Assembly: GCA_018417955.1 (NCBI GenBank)
Contig: JACTVC010000003.1
Coordinates: forward strand, 3,472,001-3,536,000
Direction of reading: 5' to 3'
Length of the DNA stretch: 64,000 nt
From: Laccaria trichodermophora
Lineage: Eukaryota > Basidiomycota > Agaricomycetes > Agaricales > Hydnangiaceae
Shown: one piece after another, positions 10,701 through 21,503 of the stretch
Position numbering within the stretch: the stretch's first letter is position 1
Layout: each line of letters begins with the position of its first letter
The notes under the pieces: model-generated
What the model was told of the DNA's origin: nothing
The model's input: only the letters and a program-made list of their open reading frames with translations
Databases searched by the model: none
Made by a program: the position numbers and the translations under genes

Positions 10701-13700
10701 TAGCGAAACCCAGACTTCCTCATTAAATCTAACTGAAGCAAGGAATGAGCTGGATAACAGGGGAAGAGAGCATGACGGTTCATTCAAGTTTAGCACCATC
10801 TTTTGGGACAAGGAGGAGACCAAGGATTTACCCTTCCAAGCGGAGCCTACTCCCACGTCAACAGAGATTATCTTCGGACTCTTCGACTTCGCTATAAGTG
10901 ATAATGTTCCGTTCCCATTAAGGCCAATAAACGAAACGTTCTCGCCCCGAATTACAGACAGACATAATCGATCATGGAATTTAATTGAGCAAGTACATAA
11001 GACTCTGAAGGCCCATCTACGGGAACACATAGACACAGCTAAACGAAATTTTGCTGGTCACGATGTCAGCATGAAGGATCTAGCGAGATGTATCAATCTG
11101 AGTGTCTTTTACCGAGTCGAACTCAGCCTACTGTTGAAACCTTCACAAGTAACTGCGATCATCGATCAAGTTCTACAAACCCTAGCCAAATCTGTCCTGG
11201 ATCACCAGTTTACTTCTTTACAACTGCTAGCTTCTAGCATGAGCCGAATCGAGATTCCCATACCATGCCGAATGAGTTCGACAGCCCCTTTGGACTGCGC
11301 TGTCCCTGAAAAGGCGAACTTGATGCCTGCACTGGATAAGGGTACAACCAAAACACTCGCTGCTCTCGAGAGCGCGAACAGCCTTAGAGACAACTCCTGC
11401 AACGCCGACTACTCCATTAGTTGCGATCTCATAAATCTGTCGATAACTAGGAAGAAAAAGGGAGAGGGAGCGGCAACGGAAGAAGAATATGATCCCAAAA
11501 CTGCTTTCCTCATGAGCAGCAATCCCTCCCCTCTATCCAACCCCTTACCTCCAGAACCGTGCTTGCTGTTCAACTTTGGTTCATCAGGCCCATCCCTGAA
11601 TCGTATCACTTCCCGAAGCACGGATCGAACACCTATGCCAGGCAAGGACTCGATTGAGGCGATCGCTAATCAGAAGAGCTCAATCCTCCCCAAACCGATT
11701 GCTCCCAGCAATATGTCTGAGGAATTCTCCGCTGTCTGCACAGAACGGCTCGCTGCTGCAGGCGCCACTATTCGATGTGGAATCGAAGGTGACAGAGCAC
11801 TAGTGTCATCGTCAATTCAATTCAAAGGAGAAAGTGAGTTGGAAATGGCGATGGTAGAGCATGAGGACTTGACGGAGTTCCATGAGATCTTCTGGGACAT
11901 GGAGAATGTTATCCTCACCAATCACTCCCTCATAACTGTATCAAAGCCGGTACTCCTAGATCCCTATTCCTTGGATATCATAACCTTTGAAGAAACATCC
12001 TCCAAACCTACTGTCCCTCAGAACGAAAATCGAATACCCATGGCTGGTGAAAGCACTACCGGCAAATCAAGCATAAGGGAAATAACCTTGCCCGTCGCCC
12101 CCTCGAGCAAGAGAAGAATATCTGCTCCCAGTAGGAGTGAGAAAAAGACGCCCCAAAGACCTTCCACCGTTAGCGCAGATCAGCTCGCTGCTTCAGATAC
12201 GGCTTCACAGAGTAGAGTTAAGGATGATAAGGCTCAAGCCTCTTCGTCGCGTCGAATCAAGGAAGAAAACGAGCTGGAGATGATAACCATAGGACGTGGG
12301 GGTTTACCTGAGTCTCAAGCGGTCTTCTGGGACAACAAGAACACCAATAGCGCTCCCTATACGAACGACAAATTCATGTCATTGATGGACTCCATACTCC
12401 CGAGTCCTCTTCCTTTAGAGGATTCCACCCTGGCAAGATTACTCGTCTACCCCGCTGCTTCTATAAGCGCGAATAGAACACTTACGCCTTATCGTCGAGT
12501 CTTGTGGAATCATAACCCTTCCCCTCAGCAAGTTTCGACTCTCCATTCAAGCCAAACAGAAGTATTAACTCCTTACCCCAACCAGTCACACAGTCTGACA
12601 GCATCCATAAAACGTCTGTCAGGGAGATTACGAACCAGAAAGGAGTGTTATGACCGAAACCATGAGGATTACACTACTCACTGTACGCGACCTTGCCCAA
12701 GAAGGCCCAAGAGGACTAGTGGAGGGACACGGATCCAAAGACTCGCTCGAGGATGGTTTTGGATGAAGCAATTCTTTCACTCATCTACCAACTTTCAGAT
12801 CTACTTCAGAAATCTTGCCAGATGCAACTGAACGATATCTTTAGATGAGACGACCTCCTTTGAAAACTTAGAACGTCAATTCTTGATGCTCCAACTTTCA
12901 TTTGAAAGGGAAGGATCTGGACTCCCGAGAGGTCCACTAGCTTCCGTCTTAGAGCCAAATCACGCGCGTAATACCGCAGCGGATGAAGCTCAGAATTTAA
13001 GAGTGTTCCCTTCAGAGCCAAGCGCAACGACTATTTTTATATCAGTTAGATGTTCCGCACAGCGATTTCCTGAAGCAGGAAGTGTCAATGCTTTGGAAAT
13101 CGGAGATCACTCTAACAAAATAACGACTATAAAAGGGTTAATAACGACCTCGGTGACCACCTCCTCAGACCACTCTGTGCTTGCGAGGTTATGGATCTCC
13201 TATGCCCCTAGACGGTGGGAAACGTCATCGACTCTGGGTCTCGCCTATCTCTTTCATGATAGCAACTACGTGAGAATCAAGGGCCAATCCCGTTTTCTAA
13301 ACAAAGAATACATTTGAAACTGGATTAACGACTTCGGCAAAAGGGCCTTTCATTCGGTTCTATGGATTATACACTTAGTAGCTGGACGAATAAATAAAGG
13401 ATCGCCTGTTTCCTGGCCGCAAGTCGAGCTCTATGAGAGGCTTGCGCTACACCCCTGGAATGACCCTTCGCGCGCTGTGCACGCAGCAAAGGTAAGGACC
13501 GATGAGACGGAAGTCGAACTAGATTCCAATGTCTCACACAAGAAGGCTGTTAAGAAGGGAGATGTAGGCTTCTCTAGCAATGTTAAGGTTAAACCCATCG
13601 ATGAGCTGTCCCAGGCTAGAGGGTCAAAGGCTGTGCACAAGGAGTTCTCATGTATTGAAACAAGGAATAAAGTAATCCTCGAACCGAACAAATTTAAAGT

Positions 13701-13746
13701 GAACCCTGAACCGCCACGTTCCCGCTGCTCCGAATTCAGAACCTGA
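7722..13746 (+). pseudogene. Giant repetitive protein of a non-autonomous LTR element (about 2,000 codons)
   Basis: One frame stays open from within the LTR (7483) to 13746 apart from three TGA codons (8239, 12829, 13318). Each is explainable as CGA changed to TGA. The longest uninterrupted part is 8371-12831 (1,486 aa). No known retroviral or host domain is recognised. The N-terminal third is a roughly three-fold repeat with LARIPAA..., DTSYACxxCxxNC and ETxLAR marks; two copies keep a C-x2-C-x3-C cluster. The C-terminal part repeats an acidic unit ending in IFWDKE / IFWDME / VFWDNK (codons about 810, 1173 and 1318 from 8371). A pair of blocks around 'EGVTREEKYVPDTVFL' and 'EGAATEEEYDPKTAFL' shows another internal duplication. 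There is no signal peptide or membrane segment. The start codon is uncertain because no in-frame ATG follows the LTR closely. It may be a gag-like structural protein, but that is inference. Confidence 0.72.
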
Positions 13747-13960
13747 ACCTGTTGCTGCATGTGAGACTGCAAGCCCGAAAGTTACGATAATCAATCCGGT
13801 GCTATACAGCGACGAGCCGCTTCCTGTTTTGAATCGCCGAAATAAATTGCAAGCTGAAGTCTCACCTTGATCAGACCTCTATCCACATGCCCTTCCTCTC
13901 TACTGCGGAAACCAAGTACCATTTCATTATCTAAGATCTCCTCCTCCTCTCCATCGCCGC

Positions 13961-14476
13961 ATGTATCCGTCATCGCTTGGACAACCTCCCTCTCCTAGCA
14001 ATCAAAATTTATTCACTTCCTACTTCAGGCTCCCTGTGTCTGATAGAGAAACGAAGCTAGTCTCACCTCTACCATCAGTTCCTCATACTCCTGCCACTAC
14101 TAGAGTGCCATGTAAGACCTCGCTGCCAGACGGCGTGGACATAGCTGCACCGAACTATCACCTTCTCAGCACCTTAATGACAGAGTTGATGATGGTAGTC
14201 ACTGCTCTTCAGGTGTTGTGTACCCTACATAAAAAGCTGGAACTCCACTTGAATTTCATCTCCCTCCTGCCTGTTCTCAGCCGCCACTCTTATTACGAAT
14301 GGCAGCAACGTGACACGACTCAATCTATGACCTTAGTTTCTAAGCTTACCAAACCGCCTGCTTTGACCCCAGTGAATGGTCTAGAACTTGTCAGGCTGAA
14401 GGAGTCGGATCTCCTGGGTTTAATGACCCAAAAGCCCAGGTCAGAAACGAAATCGTTACAAACGAACTACTTCTAG
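13961..14476 (+). pseudogene. 3' open frame of the LTR element, unknown product
   Basis: A 171-codon frame, shifted relative to the giant frame, in the last part of the retrotransposon interior. It is proline- and serine-rich at the start and contains a hydrophobic stretch (LMTELMMVVTALQVLC). Codon use resembles the giant frame, so it is probably its continuation after a frameshift between 13746 and 13961. No family is recognised. Confidence 0.4.
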
Positions 14477-14602
14477 GGAGAAAGCTACGCAAGACTCGAA
14501 AGAAAAGAACTGTAAATCCAGAAGCTATGAACGATGTGATGCCGAACTCGACAACCAGAGGAGGAGAGCCGCTCAACTGTTCTTGGGACAATGCTTCAAT
14601 CT

Positions 14603-14615
14603 CACGGGGGGGCTT
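14603..14615 (+). promoter_or_regulatory. Polypurine tract of the LTR element
   Basis: CACGGGGGGGCTT lies immediately upstream of the 3' LTR start (TGTAAGG), where plus-strand DNA synthesis of a retrotransposon is primed. Confidence 0.6.
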
Positions 14616-14988
14616 TGTAAGGGCGTGATAGTGTACACCGCTAATACATACGTGATCTAGAACCATCGTGTTTACTCATGTTTGCCCTATTCTGTATAGT
14701 GTTGCATTCATAACAAATATACTCACTTTGCAACCACATTATACATTACATGTGGACAGAGTCACCCCATTTCTATACGGCTAGGCAGCCTTATGCCTCC
14801 CCTCCGGGATACAAGAGTCCTGCGCCGGGTGACCACGCCCCAGTTCCTGGGTCACAGGATATCCTCCACGTGGTGTCGCCTTGCGGCACCACTTTACTAT
14901 CTCTCTCCCGCGTGCCCCAGATATTCTCCGCCACCATCTCGCACTCACGCCTTCGTCGAGAAGTCCCGATCAGCCCTACGGTTTCACA
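14616..14988 (+). repeat. 3' LTR
   Basis: Direct copy of the 5' LTR with about seven transitions over 373 bp, followed by the TSD ATCAC. Confidence 0.9.
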
Positions 14989-14993
14989 ATCAC

Positions 14994-16220
14994 TGACCCA
15001 CACTATATGTAAATTATAACCTTTCCATTCATTGATCATTAAAATTGTAAGTTTATTGTATAGTCTATTTTCACTTTTTTAGTAGTATTCATATATAAGA
15101 ATAATAATATACTGGAACATCAGCAGTTTAGCAATTTGCTTTTTTTAGCTTGTGCAAGCCACTACAAGTCAAAAAAGGCTGAAAAGTGCCAAGCCAAAAA
15201 GCTGAGTCTCAATATGAAAAAGCTGATTTCTTGTCATCAACAAAAAAGTCAAAAAACGTGAAAAAAAGCTAAGAAAAAGTTGTGGAAGTCAAGTTGGAAA
15301 GCAGATGTAATCGATACTTGGTGCTACAACAAGTGTATATGAGTCTCACTACACTACATGATTTTTGACATTGGGTAGCAAAAGACCTGGTAGAAAACGA
15401 AAGAGCTTAGGAGAGTAAACAGATGGGAGATGCTGGGAAACATTACCTCTAGCCCAGATGGAGAATCCAACCCAAAATGTATAGAGGGACAAGGAAAGCA
15501 CATAAAGCAAAGGAGGGGAGTCAGAATAACTAATTGATAAACAAGGGTAGTAGAGTGCATACCTCGCACGATGCTCTACCTGCTGACTTCAATACAGTGA
15601 CCATGTCTGCATCACAACAAGACTACAACGTCTCAAATCGATTGAGGGTGGGCCATGCCAATGGAAGGTGGTGGGTATGTATGGAGCTTGTGGCCTGAAT
15701 GTGCAGGTCGATATGGAGGTGACGTGGACGTTCAGCGTGCATGCAATTGCTGAGTATATGCCATCATTGTCGGAGTCTGGAAATCAATAACAACAAAGTT
15801 ACTTTGTCACACATCACCTGCGCCACTCTCTCACTTTCACACCATGAGTGCCGACATCAAAGCAAATTCTGCTGCAGGGCCTACTTCCGGGCTGACCATG
15901 TTGGGTGTTATAATCATAGCAGAAGGTATGTGCCATGTAGCGAACCATAGGCTCAGTTGATGACTGATTTGCAGGAGGTTGTTGCAGGTCGTCAGAGCTC
16001 AATGCCCATTGTTATATTTGGCATATAGACTGTAATGGAATCTTCTAAGGGAAGGATGAAGGTGTTTGAGTTTAAAGAGATTGTATTTAGATAGTTTCAC
16101 TGCTCCCCAGCATGGTACAATTTACAGTAGAATAACTTGTAAGCTTTTGCACTTTTCTGCTTGCCACTAACAGTTGACAAGTGGAAAAGCAGCAAAAAGT
16201 AGACAAGTAAATTGTTATCT
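14994..16220. other. Interior of element A, right part; no gene
   Basis: A-rich stretch with many AAAAAGCT/AAGCC repetitions at 15140-15305, otherwise unremarkable. No frame has recognisable content. It belongs to element A because it lies between the inserted retrotransposon and A's right terminus. Confidence 0.5.
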
Positions 16221-16406
16221 TGCTGATGAATGACTGGAATCCACTGGACTGGGACTGGACTCAGGAAAGTGGCTGGCAGTCCAGTGGGAGTCCACTGGAC
16301 TGGACTCCAGTGGACTGGGCATTCTGCCAACCAATCTGGCCTGGTAAGAGGGCTACTGGAGTCCACTGGAGTCCATATGGATTACATGGGGGAGGGTAAA
16401 GACCTT

Positions 16407-16810
16407 GAGAAAGTGATCAATATTTACCAATGTAGTAGTAGGATGTGGCCGCAAAGATCGTGTTTGCGAAAGAGTTGGGTAATGGGCAAATTGGACAGGA
16501 TTGTGTGAGAGAAATGAAAGATCATCCTCTGGAGCCTTGACAATGGTCTGCCAGTAGATCAGTGATCTTGGGTCACGGTGCGACTGGTCTGAGTCAGTAT
16601 CAACCTAGTTGACTGCCATGGATTTGACTGCTCAAAAGGTTTGTGGCACTGAATAACACTGTGACCGTCAGCTTGGAACAACTGACCAGTATCATGAGAC
16701 TTATTGTTAAACTTTAACTGCATTGGCAATGGAGTAAGCAAGGAAAGGGTGGATAGGATAACAAGGATGGGACTTGAAGTGGACATTGAAGTCACCTGGC
16801 TAACCGATCC
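16407..16810. other. Unassigned, 3' flank of the disrupted minus-strand gene
   Basis: Begins with the right TSD copy of element A. Short frames only. By position it may be 3' untranslated sequence of the gene ending at 16811. Confidence 0.35.
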
Positions 16811-16901
16811 TCATACAGTCATTTCCCCCCCAGGCTTCAACAATCCAGCTGCAGCACTACATGGATGGTTGAAGTGGTCAAATGCCAGCAGGCCATTTTG
16901 C

Positions 16902-18340
16902 CAGTACTTTACAGTGCCCCACCCATTCCAGCAGGAATCCACAGGAATGGGACAGGAATCCACAGGAGTCCTCAGGAATTCTCAGGAATCCTCAGGAATC
17001 CACAGGAATGGGGCCAGAATACAACAGATACAACACCTTCTCTTTGTGCTAGATACATTCACACTAATATACACTTCTTCACACTGACTTAAAGGATATC
17101 AACACTTTCTTATAAAATTTATATATTAAAATTCAAATATACATCTAATTTACTATTTTCTAAGCTAAATGAAGGGGCAGGAAGAAAGGGGGGGAGGGGG
17201 AGAGGAAGGAAGGAAGGGAGGGACAGGGAGTGGTGTGGGGCTGTCATCAGGATAAGGAAGGGAGGAAGGGGGGAGGAAGGGGGAGGAAGGAAGGGAGGAA
17301 GGAAGGGAGGAAGGAAGGAAGGAAGGGAGGGACAGGGAGTAGTGTGGGGCTGTGATCAGCATAAGAAAGGGGGAGGAAGGGAGGGAGGAGGGACAGACAA
17401 TGGTGTGGGGCAGGCCCTGGGGAGGGGGGAGAGAGTGGTGGGGACTGATAAAGGGGGAGGGGGTGGTGCTGGGCCTCGTCGTCCATCATTGCCGTCGTCC
17501 TGTGTCATCGTTTTGTCGTCATCGCGTTGTCGTCGTCGTTTTGTCATCACGTTGTCGTTGTCGTTGTCGTGTGTCATCATTTGGACATGGATGTTGTCGT
17601 TGTCGTTGTCGTGGTCTTTGGTGGGGTGCTGCTTGCCATTTGTTGATCGTGGTGGTAGTGGGCACTCCTGGGTGGCAGTGGGCGCTGGTCGGCATTGTTT
17701 GATGGTGCTGGTGGGTGCGTGGTGTGTTTTTCGTGGCTGGCTGGTGTGGTGGTCGTGGTTGGAGCCATCGTTGGTGCTGTGGGGCCTCGTTTGGTTGGTG
17801 ACGTGGCATTGTGGCATTCGCATGGTGGGCGCTCGTGGATGGTGGTGGGCGCTGGTCGCCGTTGGTTGATGGAGGTGCTCGTGGATGGTGGTCGGTGCTT
17901 GTGGATGGTGCTGGCGCCACGTCGTTGTCGTTGTCCGTTTCGTTGCCACGTCGCTGGCCGTGGTCGTCGCTGTTCGTTGCTGGGGTGGTCATGGCCGTTG
18001 TTGGGTCGTGTGGCGTTGTTGTCATTGTTGCTGTTGTCAATGTGGTTGGTGGTGGGTGGAAAGGAAAGGGTATTGCATTTGTTTGGTAACGTTGCCATTG
18101 TTTGGTAACAAAAGTAAAATAAACAAACAAAGTACCAGATTCCGTTCCATTCCGTTCCTGTCAGTCCTGCGGAACATTCTGGTCTCAATTCCGGAATGCC
18201 CAAATTCCGCTGGAATGGTAAGGCACTGGAATGACAAAAATAGCAGGCCTCCCTGCCAAATTTCATTCTTCCGGAATCCACTGGAATCTGCAGGAATGAC
18301 CGGATTCCTGCAGGAATTAGGGGGGCACTGATAAGACCTC
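16902..18340. mobile_element. Element B: iterated-TIR element, 1.44 kb
   Basis: Left end CAGTACTTTACAG, right end the inverse of GAGGTCTTATCAG. Both continue into iterations of CAGGAATCCACAGGAAT type. The TSD is CATTTTGC at 16894-16901 and 18341-18348, perfect over 8 bp; the base before (C) also matches. Interior: polypurine tract 17170-17460, then a GTCGTT/GTGG-rich block to 18050, then a segment with two TTTGGTAAC copies. The large minus-strand frames here are composition artefacts. Non-coding. Confidence 0.87.
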
Positions 18341-19439
18341 CATTTTGCTCATGAGATGCCATAGACATTGCTGGATGTTCTCTACAACATATGATACCAA
18401 CATTTGTTGATGTAAGAATGGCAATATGAAGAGTGGAGTCAATGGACGTCACTTGTGATACACTAAGCCTATGAACTTGAAGTTGATTAAAGTCCCTCAT
18501 GCATGAAAACAGTGAGGTGAGGGCAGATCGAGGCAACGAAACCACAAGTTTGGGCATCTGGATGACCAGCAGTACATTGGACATTACATCGTATGAAACT
18601 TGAGAGTTGCACAAACCTAAACCTCCCAAGGCCCATATAAGAACTTTGACCATCCCTCTAGCATCTCGTGTGGCTGTTGTTCCATCCAATTTGGAGGATC
18701 TGGTGTCAAGTGGGGTGATACACATGCCAGAAAGAATCCAAGGCTCACCAGAAACTGTAGTGCTTTGATAGTACCCACATCTCCTTTCAAGTCTGAGTAC
18801 TGTCGATCTGGTTGTGCATAGGAATTGAGTGTTCTTGTTGTGGGCAGGCAAGCTTGTGAGGAAGGTGGGAACAAGGCCAGCCCCACAATGTGTAATGCTC
18901 GCTTGCATAGTTTGATGATGTAGGCGTTACTTGCATTGAAGTATTGCGAAGATGAAGAGGTCACATTGGCTGTGGATTGACTAATGTCAGCACAAGGTTT
19001 TACCTCAAAGACTTCCCCCCTGGGATCGATGCACTCTTGATTCGGATTCTGGTCTATACAGTATACCAAATCTGATGTGCTAGATCCCCAGATCCATGTT
19101 GAAAGACGCATCGAGGTCTTTACGCTGCCACTGCTTTTCCGAGCGGACTCCGGCCGGACTCCGTCAGACTGAGGGTATTCAGAACAGACATTTTTTCTGC
19201 TTTGCAACTACAGCAATTTTCTGGTGAATGTCCGAAGCTTTTCTGAGCATTTCTGGTCGGACCTCTAAGTCCGTTGGACTTTTCCAACGGACTTCCGACG
19301 GACTAACAGCAAACTAGCAGCCAGTCCACTGGAAATGACAGGCAAGCACCAACGGAATTCCAGTGGACAAATCTAACAGAAGTCCAACAGAAGTCCAACG
19401 GAATTCCAACAGACTGTTCTTATTATAATTATATAATAT

Positions 19440-19537
19440 AAAAAAATGCAACATCATGGAATTGAACACTGGACCTCAGGCACTGAAGAATATTCAACAC
19501 AACGCTGAACCAGCTGGACTAAGGCAGCTTTGATATA
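19440..19537 (-). ncRNA. tRNA-like Pol III unit in element C
   Basis: On the minus strand an A-box-like TAGTCCAGCTGG (19510-19521) is followed 40 nt later by a B-box-like GTGTTCAATTCC (19458-19469). Eleven bases further comes a run of seven T (19440-19446), a standard Pol III terminator. I could not fold a full cloverleaf with confidence, so this is a tRNA-derived unit rather than a working tRNA. Confidence 0.6.
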
Positions 19538-20279
19538 GATAGGTGTTTTACATTATACATACCTACTATTTGACCGCCTTCCTAGAATGGTCATCGGCAA
19601 ACGCCAACACGTGATTTTCCCATCATCAATGATCCACATCTCTCTTCCTCAACCATCATCCATCCCCAGCGGCGACGACAATCCAGCGTCGTCTGACGGC
19701 GACGACGCACGGCGACGTTGTCTGCGCAAAGTGAGTGCCCAGACCCACCCTAACCATCCCACCCCAACCTAGCTCATCTGACCACCAACAGACGACGACA
19801 CGCACTGACAGCCCACCACGCCCACCAGCACCCACAAACGGCCACGACAGCCCACCGACCCACGACGACACGACACGATGACGTGTCAACGACACGCAAC
19901 GCGGACGGCGTGATGACACGACGACGTGTCAACGACATGCGACACGAACAACACAACGACACGACGACGTGTCAACGACGCGCGACGCGGACAACACAAC
20001 GACACGATGACGTGTCAACAACGCCTGCCGACGAGACAACAATGAGGCGACGACAACGCCCAAGGAGAATGAAAGGCAACAACGACGTGAAATGGCGACA
20101 CGACAGACGACGACACGACACGGACGACGACATGACGACGACGACGACACGACGACGATGACACGACATGCGAGGACGACGACAAAACACGCGACGCGAG
20201 GACGGCGACACGACGCAACGCAATAACGCGTCAACGATGCGCGCCAATGACCACGTGCGAACGGGGATGAGGGCCCAGC

Positions 20280-20790
20280 ACCACCATTCCCTCCCCCTCT
20301 ATCAGTCAATGCCCACCATCCCCTCCCCCCTCCATTACTCACCACTCCCTCCTCTCCCTTGGTGCTCCCCACTCCCTCCTCCTCCCTTGCTGCTCCCCAC
20401 TCCCTCCTCCTCTCTTGCTGCTCCCCACTCCCTCCTCCTCTCTTGCTGCTCCCCACTCCCTCCTCCTCCCTTACTCCCTCCTCCTCTCTTGCTGCTCCCC
20501 ACTCCCTCCTCCTCCCTTACTCCCTCCTCCTCCCTTGCTGCTCACCATTCCCTCCCCACTCCCTCCTCCCTTACTCCCTCCTCCCTTGCTGCTCACCACT
20601 CCCCACTCCCTCCTCCTCCCTTGCTGCTTACCATTCCCTCCCCCCTCCCTTTCTGTTCCTCCCCCCTCCCTTTCTGTTCCTCCCCCCTCACTTTTTGTCC
20701 CTTCCCCCTCACTTTTTGTCCCTTCCCCCTCACTTTTTGTCCCTCCCCCCTCCCTTTCTGATCACCACCCCCCCCCACTCCCTCCCCCTT
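20280..20790. repeat. Polypyrimidine tract of element C
   Basis: More than 500 bp of CCTCC/CTTGCTGCTC/CCCTCACTTTTTGT tandem units on the plus strand. Examples are repeated CTCCCTCCTCCTCCCTTGCT blocks and three consecutive TCACTTTTTGTCCC units. Open frames of Pro/Ser/Leu repeats here are artefacts. Confidence 0.8.
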
Positions 20791-21503
20791 CTCTGTAACA
20801 TAGAATGTAGTAAAATGAATTTATGTAGTTATAAAATATACTTTGTTTTTTAAACCTCCATGTCTTAAGGAATTTAGCATAAGGTCTGACCAGGGCCTGA
20901 CTTGTTTAGATTTACTTATAAGAATTGCAGACTGGACACTGAAAATCTGTTGGAAGTTGTGCCTTTTTTGCTTAGAAGTCCATCGGAAGTCCGTCAGAAG
21001 TCCAGCGGAAGTCCAGCAAACTGATGACTTAGCAAGTATTACTGGTTTCTGCCTCTGTCCATTGGAAATCCAGCGGAAGTCTGGCGGATGTCCAACAGAC
21101 ACAAAATCCGGCCAGTCCAACCACTTCTTGCTTCTAAGTGGCTTGAGCAGACTTTCACTGGACTTTGCCTGGACTAGCAGCGGAATCCAACCATTTCCAA
21201 CGGACTTCCAACGGACAGTCCACTGAGTCCATCGGAAATGGCAGGGTCCGATGAAAGTCCGTCGGAGTCTGTCGGACAAGCAGTGGGAGTGTAAAGTACT
21301 GGACGCATCAGTGGTCTGAGAAGTGCCACTTTGAGTGCTGTGCTGAAAACTTGTGCTGCCATGAATTCCGAAGAGTCACCATCACTGTTGCCAAACTCTG
21401 TGGGTTCCGTGGTAATCAATTTCAGCCATAGCACTGGACCTGCTGAGAGCGAGAGCTTGTAATGGAAGCCAAGAGAAGGCAGCAAGGACACTATTTCCAG
21501 CAT

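Larger units (their letters stand above)
7349..14988 (+). mobile_element. Pol-less LTR retrotransposon (LARD-like) with a giant reading frame
   Basis: Two direct 373-bp LTRs (7349-7721 and 14616-14988) start TGTAAGGGCG and end TTTCACA. They are flanked by the 5-bp duplication ATCAC (7344-7348 and 14989-14993). By eye the LTRs differ at about seven positions, all transitions. A polypurine stretch (ACGGGGGGGCTT) abuts the 3' LTR. The 6.9-kb interior shows no protease, reverse transcriptase, RNase H or integrase motif in any frame. It contains a single long coding frame instead. It is inserted in element A and is therefore younger than A. Movement would need enzymes from another retrotransposon. 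Confidence 0.88.
6013..16406. mobile_element. Element A: iterated-TIR element split by an LTR retrotransposon
   Basis: Left end CAGTACTTTACC (6013) followed by iterations such as ATGGACTCCACTGG. Right end is the inverse of AAGGTCTTTACCC (16406), preceded by ACTGGAGTCC iterations. Flanks are GAGAAAGT at 6005-6012 and 16407-16414, a perfect 8-bp TSD. Without the nested LTR element its length is about 2.75 kb. Inside the left end come the conserved box around 6270-6300 (inverse of CTGTAACATAGAATCTATG), a polypurine tract and a GTC/GTT-rich block. This is the same order, inverted, as in elements C, D and F. No transposase is visible, so it is non-autonomous. Confidence 0.82.
19113..21301. mobile_element. 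Element C: iterated-TIR element with tRNA-like unit, 2.19 kb
   Basis: Left end GAGGTCTTTACG, right end the inverse of CAGTACTTTACAC. Both are followed by iterations of TCCGTCGGACTT / AGTCCAACGG type. The TSD is GACGCATC at 19105-19112 and 21302-21309. Internal order: terminus, tRNA-like unit (minus), ACGACGACAC-rich block (19650-20260), polypyrimidine tract (20280-20790), conserved box CTGTAACATAGAATGTAG (20793-20812), terminus. No transposase. Confidence 0.87.
16811..21503 (-). pseudogene. Unrecognised host-like gene cut by elements B and C
   Basis: Removing element C with one TSD copy joins ...LLRPLM (to 21302) in frame to RLSTWIWGSSTSDLVYCIDQ (from 19104) with no stop. Removing element B joins ...SMASHEQN (to 18341) in frame to GLLAFDHFNHP...GGEMTV and a TGA at 16811-16813. 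Candidate start: ATG at 21501-21503 (MLEIVSLLPSLGF). Between the two segments the frame must change near 18,700-18,750. A GTGAGC...CACCAG stretch of 49 nt is the size of a fungal intron, but it is not phase-compatible as I read it, so either a different splice or a frameshift is needed. I recognise no domain. The seamless joins show it was an open gene when B and C landed. Confidence 0.55.

Noticed and set aside
8371..12831. Large host gene
   Set aside because: The frame extends beyond both ends, lies between two LTRs with a TSD and shows internal duplications. It belongs to the retrotransposon.
17519..18908. Long minus-strand frames (up to 443 aa) through element B
   Set aside because: Most of the length is His/Thr/Pro/Asp low complexity from GTCGTT repeats, and the frames cross a transposon boundary. 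Only the part right of 18348 belongs to the disrupted gene.
20168..20853. Proline/serine/leucine repeat 'proteins' up to 197 aa
   Set aside because: Three plus-strand frames all open across a polypyrimidine tract, so this is compositional.
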